NCBI GenBank assembly: GCA_026686845.1
Contig: JAIVEN010000004.1
Span: forward strand, 16,152,827-16,216,826
DNA from: Adenanthera pavonina
Taxonomy: Eukaryota > Streptophyta > Magnoliopsida > Fabales > Fabaceae
Length of the DNA stretch: 64,000 nt
Direction: 5' to 3'
The notes under the pieces are model-generated. The model had not been told where the DNA came from and ran no database searches. It was given only the letters and a program-made list of their open reading frames with translations. This document shows positions 49,645 through 60,989 of this stretch, piece after piece. Positions within the stretch are counted from its first letter, which is position 1. Each line of letters begins with the position of its first letter. Made by a program: the position numbers and the translations under genes.

Positions 49645-52600
49645 ATCATATCTCAATTTTTACGGAATACTATAAAATGTATGAAAATATGGAAAATGAA
49701 GTAAGATAGTGATGTTACATGCTCGGTCCTTAAATGGAATTAATTTTCCATACGGTCCTTAGAAAGAATTATGTTTGATCCTCAATTGGAATTAATTTTC
49801 CATAAAGTCCTTAACGGGAATTAATTCCATACCTTAGCCAAATGCAATATATCTATTGAATGGAAGCTTGTGTTGAGCTGAGCGCAACCATATAAATATT
49901 GTATAGTTGAGAGGTCTAAGTTAAAAGATAGACCAATTTAAAAGTATAATAAAAGGAATTATTTAAAAATTAGTCTTTTGGGGAAACTATGAGAAAGTAC
50001 CAGGAAAAATCAGTATTTGCGTTTTTAACTTAGCTCAAGGGCAAAACAGTCATTTCCCAAGTTAGAAAAAAAATGTGAAAATTACATTTTAATGCCAAGA
50101 GAAAAGGGTTTGAAAGAGGAATAATTAATTGCATTCACTCCCTAGGAAAAATTACAAAAAGTGTCCAAAAGAATTAAAAATTATAATTTTGCCTCGAGGC
50201 AAGGATAATTTTGGAATTCTTAGAAATTCTGTCAAAACGAAGCTCTCAATGAGCCGGATTCAATGGAATACTGCTTAGAAACTAATTGAGTTCGTATGAA
50301 TTTATAATTTCAATTTAAGGTCAAAAGTGATTTTTAAATCGAAAAAGAGGTTTGTGAGCTTTGTAAAAGTAGATAGGTGAAGAGAACAAGTTGGGGATTC
50401 TTGCAAATAAATTTGGGGATCAAAATAATGAATTTAGTATAAAAGTAAATTTAAAATAATCATGTACCAATTAAATGGCAGTTACACCAAAAGTATTTAA
50501 TCGATATATGTAAATTTTATTTATATGGATTATTTTGGACTAATAAAATTTATAAAGCAATTTTTGGCCAAAAATTTTGTAAGATGGTGTGATTCACAGC
50601 TGTAGGACAAGGAGGGAATTTTATTATTTCATTTAAGTGAATTAGTTGCAAAAAAATAGCCAAGAGAGTTAATTAACCTAACTTTACTATTCACCTATTA
50701 GATATCTTTCCTCTAAGTGTTGGGTTAAGTAAGTTTCAGCCTTCATTCCTCTTCATATCACATTTGAAACAGAGGGCAAAGAATGAGTGGGAGAGCAGAA
50801 AACTTGAGAGCCAAAGGAAAGGCAAGAAGCAAAGATTCAAGACCAAGTTGCAAAGGTAAGCTTCCACCATCCTTAACTTGCATTATCAAGCTTTTAGTAA
50901 GTGTTTCATGGAGTATTTCTCATCCTTACTCACCCAAGAATTTTGGCCACGGAGGTTCTTGAGAGAGAAAGTTGAGTTATGATGAAATAAACTTAGGAAA
51001 AGGTATATAAAAGTCTCAACAAGCATGAATATGTGAATAAGTTGCAAGTTGTTGGAGTAAATATTTTTCTCTTAATTTCTTTATATTTGCAGTCAGAATA
51101 GGGTTTAAAATAGGAATGGAATTTCACAATTTTGACCCTAAAAATGGTTTCTTTGGGTCCAAAATAGATAGATACAAGTGTGTTGTATAATAAAATGCTA
51201 AAGGAAATCAATTTGAAAATTTAGGGTTTAAGAGAGCACTTTGTGTGTAACATCATGAAATCAGTGGCTTATGAACTTAAATTGTGATGTTTTAGTGTTC
51301 AAGGAAGTGGTAGTAAGCTAAAGGAAATGTCTACAAAGTTTGGAAGACCAAGGATTTGCATAAGTTAGTTATTTACCCTATTATATTTTATGTTATCATA
51401 CTATGTTTTTATGAATTTTTGTTCATGCCATATATTTGTTTGAATGTTTTGTGATGGTTTTGCATTATTGGTTGATTGATTGAGGGGTTTTGTGACCCTA
51501 GGATGTCCAATTTGTAAGGTGTTACCATGCCAAAATTTTTATGAAATAATCTGGCATAATATATTCTTATGACTTTTATTGATGTTTTCATGAAATGTTA
51601 GTGATAATTTGAATGTATCATTGGGTGTAACTACCGAGATTCTTTGAATCTCATCCCTTCCTTATGCTAACCTTGTATAGGTCCAATCCATGGCAATGTT
51701 ACTCAAGAGGACAAAGGCAAGGAAAGGAAGATTGATGGTTAAGTTATTATTGCTTCAAATGATCATTTATTATGAGCTATTGTGTAAAATCATGTGGGTT
51801 ATGTTAAATTTGTATGCTCATGCAAACATGTTTCTCTAAGTCTCATATAGTGTATGGCATGGTATGAGAACAAGATATGATCATATAATTAAGTTATGAC
51901 TTTTATTTTCCAAGTTGGAGGATGTAAAAGGTTATTTTGACCTCCTAATAGTAAACTAGCCACTATTTGGATGATTTGTTATTAAATGTATGCATGTTAT
52001 AGTTGGAAACTAGAGTGGTAGATCTTCAAAATCATCTAAGGGGAACCTCAATTGGTTGTGTGTATGAATTACTATGAATTTTTGAAGATAGGGTACAGAA
52101 CAGGACAAAATTGGAAAACTAGAAATTTTGACCATAAGAACTTCTTACTTTAACAGATAGCATAAAATCATGTAGGGCTACCAAAAAAATTAATCCCATG
52201 CCCTGTACAAATTAAGATGCCACTGATTTGGAAGTAATTGAAGCTATATAATGAGAGAAATATAAGTTTCAATAAAATTGTTCCAGTTAAAGTCAGTTCC
52301 AACCCTTAAGGTCATGCCATGTACAAACTAAACAAATATACAAAAAAAAAACATATATATATCTAGAAACTAGATATCTAGGGCTTTCATATAACATAAA
52401 GAATGTAAGAATTGGCTCAAGATAGAGGGAGATATGAATTTTTAAAATTAAGGCCAAAATCCTGGGAAAATATAAAATGACCATTTGAACAGTAAATTTC
52501 ATGCAAAATATTATACTAATTGGCATGATCAATGTTTTGTTCCTTATTTTTCCCATGCAGAGAATATTTTAAAATACTTTTAGAGACTTGAATCACTTCT

Positions 52601-52793
52601 ATATAATATTTCTAAAATTAATTATGATTTTTCAAAATTCAGTCAAGAAAAGAGGTTAACCAAATTAACTGTAACTTGAAATTTTAAATTTTTCTGTTTT
52701 AATCCCTTATGTGATTCAAACTTCTAAACATACCCAGTGAGCCATAATAAGGTCTCATACATGGGTAATATGGTTATAAAGTAAGGTGCTATA
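49645..52793 (+). mobile_element. Gypsy LTR, family G1, nearly full length
   Basis: About 3.15 kb. It starts near CATATCTCAATTTTTACGG (the usual TGTAATATC start is degraded) and ends GGTGCTATA (degraded GGTGTTACA). It includes the G1 words AATTAATTTTCCATAAAG, GAGCGCAACCATATAAA, the leader after AGAGGGCAAAGAATGAG, and hairpin GAGATTCTTTGAATCTC (51636-51652). No internal coding region, so probably a solo LTR. Confidence 0.7.
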
Positions 52794-54069
52794 AGTCACG
52801 TACTTTGAATTGCATCCTCTCCTCCTTCAAATTATTTTCTTATTATTATTTTGGTTTAGTTTTTCTAGGTTATAAGAGTATAATATTTCTCATTTTCTTT
52901 TTCTGGTTTCATGATTTCTTATATCTTTCTTTTCTCCTTGGTCATTTCTTGAAGGGAAATTTGATTAATTATTTTTTGTGGGTTCAAACTTGATAGATTG
53001 GTATAAGAGGAGACATGGGAAGGTTGTTCTTGATCAATGTGGAAGGAAGCATCTATAGCTGCAAGTACTACCATGCACATCTTGGCCTCGCTAATGATAT
53101 TATTTCCAATGTTTCATTTTTCTCCCTTGAAACTTGAATTTGACTTTCTGAAGTTTTGTTTGCGTGGTTTTCTTTTGTAAATTTCTAGGTTTTCTGTGGA
53201 CAATAAGATATAAGCTGAATGGGAGGTTCCATTGTTGGGATAATAAGAGGGATACAATGAACTTTAAAGAGGAGGAAAGAGTATAATTTTAAAAGAGTAG
53301 ACAAGATATGAGGAAATCAATTAAGCAAAAAATCAAACATAATCACATATATTTTCCCACCTCTTGAATTATTTCCTATTTGTCTTTGAAGCATAGCAAT
53401 TATAGAGAGGATCTGTATCTATTTCTATATGTGTTAGTGTCTTTAGTGTGTTCTATACTATTATATTAATACTCAAATTGATACCACTGAACTGCATTAT
53501 TAGGAACCTAAACAGCACTCTTTCAATCCGTTTAAAGCATATTTAAACACATACCAGCACTATAGCAATAAAACAGGTTTGTTGGGTTATATCAATAACT
53601 AAATGTGAAATAATATTCCGATGTTATGTTTCTATGAGAAAACATAATAGCAAATGTCCAAAGAATTTCATGTTAGTCTTTCTAGCTGGTGATCCCATAA
53701 TGGAAAGAGTCCTAATAAAACAATTTTCCCACCTTAATACTCACTTTTTCTATTTACTACTTTGTTTACCAGTCCTTCCTTTACCTAATGGTAAATTACT
53801 TTGAAAATAACACTATTAGGTGATTTTTGTTAACAATAAAACTATCTTGCAATTTTGATTAGTTTTTTTAGGCAAGTACATTCCCAAATGCTAGTGTTGC
53901 CACAAAGGAAAAATGTCTTTTGGATAGAAATAAGAGATAAGGGAAAAATATCAAAGAAACAAACTAGTATAATCTATTAATCAATTATGAGTTCAAACTA
54001 CAAATCTATATTGCATGCTCATTTCTCATCCTTTGTTGCTTTTGCTTCTCACAATGCAAAATTCAAGTT
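52794..54069. other. Non-coding, unassigned
   Basis: AT-rich sequence with no recognisable gene or repeat family. The frame at 52805-52993 is T-rich low-complexity. Confidence 0.4.
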
Positions 54070-54811
54070 TTAATGGCACTCAATAGTTGGCGTTTATTTT
54101 TAAAAATGCCAACAAAAATCTAAACTGGAAGATTAGTTGTTTAGACTTTAGTTGGCGTTTATTAAACAAACTCCATCTAAAACTTTAAAATATTTATTTT
54201 AAAAAGGACTGTTGATTAGAAAATCATCAATAGATTAGATTATTCTATCTTTTTCTTTCTTACTTTTCTCTCTCCCTCTTACTTTATTTTTCCTTTTATA
54301 CATACGATCTCTCTTCTCTATTTAGATTTTCAAATGCTAGCTTCTTCCTCCCTTACCTCTCTTTCTTCTCCTCTACCAGATGTTCACTTCAAGACACAAG
54401 TGGAGATGGCGAGAAGTGTAAGAAAGTTCTAACTACTGGGTCTAAGAATGGGCGAGATGTACATGCCTATGTTACAGTGGCAATTTGAGGAGCACTTGAC
54501 AAAGTACAATCAGCAGATCTTGAGGGATTTGCTAGAAGAGGGGATATTCACAGTGGATGGAGAGAGGTGGAACAAGTAGAGTCGAGTTGTCTTCACATCA
54601 CACCATATCTGGGTTGGTTCTTGCCAATCTCTTTTGTTCACTACGAGGGGACTAAGGAAAGTAGAGGAAGGAGTCAAGGAGACTGTGAGAGAGGGCTTTG
54701 AAGTCACAATGGAGATTATGGTTTGTGATTTTCTGGTGGCTTTTTCTTCTAGTCTGATTGTGGCCTTTTTTTTCCTTTTTTGTTTTATGAAAAAATTCAA
54801 AGAACTTGAAG
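54070..54811. other. Second possible CACTA-like transposon end
   Basis: Begins GGCACTCAATAGTTGGCG; the word TTGGCGTTTATT occurs twice, with an inverted AAATGCCAAC. A pyrimidine-rich tract follows (54240-54370), with no identifiable coding sequence. It ends where a G1 LTR starts. See also 48692-49644. Confidence 0.3.
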
Positions 54812-57587
54812 TGTAACATCCTAGAGTATATGAAAAATGACATTAGATGTATAAAGATATGGAAATATGGCATAAGATGCATTAAAAGATGGGGAAAAAA
54901 AAGTAAGATGGTATTTCAAGGTCTAGGGAAGTAATAAAAATGAATTTACAAACTAATCCCTACAAGAAAAATTATTTGCAGTTCCATCCCTGCAGAAAAA
55001 TTACGAGAAAGAGTCCGAAAGCATAAAAATTTGCATTTTTGCCCCGGTCTAGGAGTAATTTTGTAAATGTTGAAAATTTTTATCAGACTAAAGTTTATGA
55101 CATACTAAACCTAGTGGAATACTGTGTTGGGCTTAACAGAATTAATTTTGGAGAAAAATTGATAGTCGACCATCGTAAAAGTAACAATACAAAGAAAAAA
55201 GAACTATGGACCCTATAAAAGTTGCAAAAGTAGAAAAAAAAAGTATGTCGACCCCACACAAATACTTTTTGGGATAGGATAATAAAGTAAACATAAATTC
55301 AAACCTACTTAAATCCTGTATCCATAAAGTAATAAAATACTGCAAAATAACTTTATCAGTCTAGGTAAAAAGTATATTAACACAAGATATATTTGAATTT
55401 AAAAAATATGTAGTATTTTGGAGATATTTTTCCTAAAGTGGCTAAAGCAAAAACCCATGTGAGGAATTGGATTGTGTAATTATTTTTTAGACAACTTAAT
55501 GAGGAAGTTTATCTAATGTTAAAGTTACCAAACCATGGTAAATTAAGTAAGTTAAGATATTTAATTTTTCTTCTTGTCTTGGCTGATCATATTGTTGTTG
55601 CAAATAGGGAGAGAGAGCTCCAAATTTAACACAAGAAGGAAGAGAGAAGGTGTGAGAAAAGAGAAGAGAAAGAAGAAGGCAAAGCTTGAAGTTGGAAGCT
55701 CAAGGTAAAGGTAAGCTTCTTTATGTTTTCAAGAAAGTATTTCAAGTAGTTTGAAGTAGTTTCATGAAGTTCTCTTCTCCTACCTCTCTAGTCTAAGTTT
55801 CGGCCAGGGCATAGGTATGAAAGGGAAAGTGTTTTCTTACATCAAAACCAAGTAAAAGCATGAACAAGTCAGTTAAAGTATGATTTCATGGGTTTTTGGA
55901 AGTTTTACAAAGAAAATAATTTCTTGGCTCTTTCTTGTAATTTTTGGCTAGAACAAGGGAGTCTCTTAGAGTAGGAATCTCATGGATTTCATGCCAAAAA
56001 TGAATTTCTCATGGTGAAAAACCTTAAGAACAAATATTGGTTTCATGAAAAAGGCAAAGAATAACTATGTTGATTTTTAAGGTTTTATGAGGACTTTATG
56101 AAGGAAACCATAGAACTAGTAGCTTAAGTGGATTTCTAATGTTGTATTTAGGTTTGAGGAAGTCTAAGCAAGCTCTCGAAAGGGGTGGAATCAAGTGGTG
56201 AAGCAAAGGAATACACCAAGGTAGCAATTTTTCATTTATTGCATTATATTATCCTATGATATTTCTACAAACTTCATGACTTGCCATATTGCTATTATGA
56301 TATTTTGTGACTATTTTGGATGAGAATATGTAAGGGTTTTAACCTTGAGATATCCATTTTCTAAGGAAAAGCTCTACCGAAATTTTCATGAATTGATATG
56401 ACATATTATGTTTTAATATGTCTACTTGATAATTTTATGACTTTTGTGATAACATACATGCATAAATTGATTTGCTATTGGGATTCTTTGAATCTCATCA
56501 TTCCATATGACTAACCAATGTAAGGCCAAGTTATGCCAATGATCAAGACAAAGCTAAGAGGATTGAAGAGAAGCATAATCAATTGGGCAAATTGTGACAA
56601 TTTTAAAGTGTTATTTTGGCAATTTGTATAAAGACATGTAATATGTTATGATCCTGTAACTTAGCATAGTTATGCTTCTATGAGTTTTATATGATGTTTA
56701 GTATGGAATGTGAACAAGTTTTGATGATGCAATAGGCATGTGCAATTAGATTTGCTAAGAGATGCTTGAATATATCCAAGATGACTAGCCATGAACTAAA
56801 CCAGGGTACTTTGTTTAAAATAGAGCATTCCATATAAATGGTATATGTGCTATGAAACTAGAAATAATAAGCTTTCCAAAGAGCTAAAGAACACCAAAAT
56901 TAGATATGTGTATGATTTATGAAGAATTTTTGAAATTAAAGTTCAAAGCTGGACAGTGATAAAGAAAATTGTGAATTTTACTGGAAGTAATGCTTAATTT
57001 GAACGGCAGTATGAAATTGTATAAAGCTTCAAAAATTCACTTATTTATATGTATGGAAATCATATGTTTCAAGTTTAATATGCCACTAATTTGAATATAA
57101 TTGGAGTTATATAATGGAAGTTATGCATGTTTTCCTAAAATTGTTCCAATAAAAGTTTTGTTCTGACCCTTAATGGTTTAAGATGATACTACATTGTGTT
57201 TGAGTTGAATAAATGCACAAGATAAATATGTCTGGAAATGAAACATGTAGTGCTTTCAAAAAATATAAAGAATACACAAATTAGCTTAGAATAGAATGAG
57301 AAATAAATTTTTAAATTTAAGGCTAAAATTCTGGGAAGGTGTAAAATGATCATATGAACAGTGATTTTTGTGTTAAAGACTATACAAATTGGTAGGTAAA
57401 AGAACATGTTTCATATTTTTCCATGTAGAGAATGTTTTATGATATTTTTGGGGACTTGAATCATCTCCATATGATTTTTCTAGATTTAGTTATAATTTTT
57501 TCAAATTTCAGTCTGGAAAATGAAGTCACCAAATGAACAGTAACCAAAAGTTTTAAATTTATCCGTTTTGGTCCCTTATGTGATTCA
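54812..57587 (+). mobile_element. Gypsy LTR, family G1, interrupted by Sirevirus LTR
   Basis: Starts TGTAACATCCTAGAG. It contains the G1 leader with GAGAGAGAGCTCC, hairpin-like GGGATTCTTTGAATCTC (56480-56496) and the 3' region AAGGCTAAAATTCTGGG. At 57587 (..TATGTGATTCA) it is cut by a Sirevirus-type LTR; in the uncut copy at 49645 the same phrase continues AAACTTCTAAAC. The remainder lies beyond the window. Confidence 0.7.
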
Positions 57588-58951
57588 TGTTAGGTTGGCT
57601 GGTCACCCAAAAGGGGGGGTGAACTGGGTGATGTAAGATTTTCGCTCCTTTTAGATCACAACCCAATTTCACTAAGAGTGCAGCAAAATAGGGATAAACA
57701 AAGAGAGTTGTGTGCAACAACTAAATAGAGAAGATAAAGAACAATGCATAACAATTTATACTAGTTCAGCCCAACCGCTTGGCTTACATCCAGTCCCCAA
57801 GCCACCACTTGAGATTTTCCACTATATTCCATAGGTTTGATCCAGGCACTTGTGAAGCCTTAGTACATTCCCACAAGTTTCAGTAGGCACTTGTGAAGCC
57901 ACTCTCCTCACACTCTTATAAGATGTGTAAATCCCTTAGTGTTTTCTAATACTAAGATTCTACCCAGAATATGTAGAAAGAAATGTTTACAGAATGAAAA
58001 CTCTCTTGAAGAGTAGATAATACAATGAAAGTTCACTCTATTGAGGTGAGTTTTTCAAATAATGCTGAGATAGAAAGATTTTATAAATTGTTGCAGTATT
58101 TTTGCATAAACTCTCTTAAGATTGTTACCAATAAGTTCAAATAATGTTCTATTTATAGTTTTGTGGTGTAATTAGACGTTAGATACAAGATCTAGCCGTT
58201 AGAGAAGTTACCCAATGGTTACTCTGCAAAACTAGCTATTTACCAACCACATTTAATATTTCTGACATTTTGAAATTCTAATTTTGGATGTTAACAGACG
58301 AATTTCGAAGAGACCATAAGTTAAAGTCTTTAGCGTTGAACTTCAAAGTTCGTCTGTTCAAAGCTGAAATTCAAATTTTCGTCTTGACAAATGTTTCTAT
58401 TTTGAAACATATGAATTTTCAAGTTTAAAGTTCTTCTGGTAAGTGTGAACAGTTGTTCCATATTGCTATAGTGCTCTCGAAATTTGAATTTTGGTGCCCG
58501 AAATTCGTCTATCAGAGTTCAGCTTAATATGGCACAAGTTCTTCCTTTCGAAATTCGAATTTTGGATGTCAAAATTCATTTGTTGGCTGTTCTAGAAGTA
58601 TTTTCACATTTCTAGGGATTCAAAATTCTAATTTTCATAGCCAAAATTCATCTGTTGGTGTTGAAGTTCAAATTTTAGATATGAAAATTCGTCTATTGGC
58701 TTTTCTAGAAGTATTTTCACATTCTAGTATTTTAAAATTCAAATTTTGAAAGCCAAAATTCATCTGTTAAACCAGAAGTTCGAATTTTGGAAGCCAAAAT
58801 TCGTCTGTCAGCGGCAAACTTAACTTTGCACAAAGGTTCTCTTCGAAATTCGAATTTCAGAGGCCCAGAATTCGTCTATTGCAGCGGAACCTTTGTCATT
58901 TCGAATTTTGCACTGTAGACAATTTTCCAGAAGCTATAACTCTCTCATTTT
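57588..58951 (-). mobile_element. Sirevirus-like LTR, second subfamily, interrupted by E2
   Basis: Left edge TGTTAGGTTGGCTGGTCACC corresponds to TGTTAGTTAGGCTGGCTTCC of E1. It shares CAGTCCCCAAGCCACCACTTG, a minus-strand TATA box in CTATTTATAG (58150-58158) and a U3 with TTCGAA motifs, but differs widely elsewhere, so it is a distinct subfamily. E2 is inserted at 58952; the rest of this LTR or element lies beyond 64000. Confidence 0.7.
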
Positions 58952-60739
58952 TGTTAGCAAGGCTGACTTCCCAAGAGGGGGGGTGAATTGGGAAGTTTGA
59001 AATTTTTCTGCACAAAGTGAAGTAAGTGAAGATATCACAGTATAATGAAAGCAATGCGTAAAACAGAGTAAGGTGAAAAATAAAGATAAGGAGAAATGAA
59101 GTCAGAGATTTATCCTGGTTCGGTCTATTCACTTGACCTACATCCAGTCCCCAAGACACCTCTTGAGATTTATCCACTATACAGCAAGAATTTCAGTGGG
59201 CTTCTTGCTAAGGCCACAGTACATGGGTTTGCTCTGTTTCTGAGCTCTTTCAAACTCTCCAAGCACTTTCACTATGTGCTTCCCAATCCCCTTGTGAATA
59301 CCCCTCACAAGTAAACCTATCTTCCAGATGAAGAATAGATTGATTACAATGAAGTAACTCTCTTGTAAAGAGTGGATGTGAAAGTTTAAGTATAAGTTTT
59401 GAAGATGAGAGGGTAAAAGCTTTTGAGAAAAAGATTCAGCAGAAATTCGGTATATACAAGTTTGATTTGTTACCCACAACTTCAAATGATGTTGTATTTA
59501 TAGATTTAGGTCTCAAATATCCGTTAGAGACTAAATCTATCCGTTGGAGAAGTTATTCAACGGTTACTCTGAAAAACTATCCGTTTACCAACCGCATTTA
59601 ATGTTTCTGACATACTGAAATTCGAATTTTGGTTGGTCAACAGACGAATTTTGAAGGAACCAAAGATTAAAGCTTCCAACGTTACAGCACGAAGTTCATC
59701 TGTTCATGAAGTGAAATTCGAATTTTGAGACTTACAAAACATTTTCACAATGTGACATACGAATTTTCAAGAAGAAAGTTTTCGGTTAAGTATGAACAGT
59801 GTTTTCAATTTTCTACAGTGCCTTCGAAATTCAAATTTTGGATCCCCAAAATTCGTCTGTCCATTGAACGTTTTAAGAGATACAGTAGATAACTTTCTTC
59901 GAAATTTGAATTTTGAAAAGGTGAAATTCGTCTGTCAGAGAAACTCTTTTCAGACTCATTTCATCATTCGAATGTTGCAAGTTCTTATCATTCGTATGTC
60001 AATGTTTCATTTCAATAGACTCAAGAACTTAGCTTCTGAAATTCGAATTTCAATGCTCAAAGTTCGTCTGTCAGAGAGCAGTTTTGAAACTGAACTCACT
60101 CTTGATCTCAGGTGAACTTTAATATATTTTGAGACGAATTTCTTCAATTTCCTCAAGTTTTGTTTTGTTTGAAATTCGAATTTTGAAAACCCAAAGTTTG
60201 TCTGTTGTAAAGAAGCATCTTTCAGACTTATATGAAAATTCGAATTTTGGAACTTCAAAATTCGTCTGTCAGAGAGCATTTATCAAACTTATACTTGAAA
60301 TTCGAATTTTGAAAGTGTGAAGTTCGTCTGTTACAAAAGGCCTCTTTTCAGACTAGATGAAAATTCGAATTTTGAACAACCAAAATTCGTCTGACAGAGA
60401 GCAGTCTCTTCAGACTTATTCAGTTTTAGCTCGAAATTCGAATTTCCAAAAGCAAAATTCGAATTTCTAACTTGACAGTTCAGTTTAAACTCTCAACCTT
60501 CGTCTGTTTGTAGGTGTTTTTCAAATATTCAAGGATTTAACATAAAATCAAAGTTTGAAAACATCTTTTCTTCAAATCAAAATCTTTTACCCAATCATAT
60601 CAAAAACTAAAGATCCTATAAGAGATCTAACAGCAAATACTCAGTAAATCTTCATTTGAAACAGCTTTGTTCTTCTTTGATATCTTCAATTCAAGCTCTT
60701 GAGTGTTGGTTTAAAATCATCAAAACTCTTGATTCAACA
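58952..60739 (-). repeat. 3' LTR of E2
   Basis: 1788 bases, plus-strand TGTTAGCAAGGC to CTTGATTCAACA. It holds the clearest U3 array: palindromes AATTCGAATTT at 60040, 60173, 60237, 60299, 60362, 60435 and 60456, with decayed ones at 59829, 59903 and 59966. Minus-strand TATA box at 59495-59502. Confidence 0.9.
59829..60470 (-). repeat. U3 tandem array, about ten units of 62-74 bases
   Basis: Each unit has a palindrome near AAATTCGAATTT, then after 15-20 bases TTCGTCTGTCAGAGAG or a variant, then a CTTTCAGACTTAT-like tail. Four consecutive spacings are 64, 62, 63 and 73 bases. Equivalent arrays are in the LTRs at 742, 33225 and 38697. Confidence 0.8.
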
Positions 60740-60753
60740 TTCTCCCCCTTTTT
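60740..60753 (-). other. Polypurine tract of E2
   Basis: Minus-strand AAAAAGGGGGAGAA directly before the LTR start TGTTGAATCAAG. Two further similar tracts lie upstream at 60808-60817 and 61093-61107. Confidence 0.8.
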
Positions 60754-60989
60754 GATGATGACAAAATAACTTACAAACTGGATTAGTACTTGGGTTTGCT
60801 TTCACAAGCTCCCCCTCAACATATGCATAAGATATCAACAGAATTAAGGCACAAAACTTAGCAACAAAGGGATCCATTCATTTAAACAAAAGTTGCTTAT
60901 ACAGAACCAAATAATGCAAAGTTCAAATATCAAAACCAGTCCAATCAACAAACATCAAAACAGGTACAAAGTACAACAGGGATTTCCAA

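Noticed and set aside
52998..53010. TTGGTATAAGAGG as a primer binding site
   Set aside because: It resembles TGGTATCAGAGC, but the nearest LTR end (52793) is about 205 bases away and no gag follows.
54510..54800. A 96-codon Lys/Ser/Thr-rich minus-strand ORF
   Set aside because: No recognisable motif; it lies in low-complexity flank of a possible transposon end and overlaps other frames equally long.
59829..60470. The regular U3 array as a CRISPR array or heat-shock element cluster
   Set aside because: This is plant retrotransposon LTR sequence and the units have no constant repeat with unique spacers. The core TTCGAA has no two-base gap, so it is not the TTCnnGAA heat-shock element.
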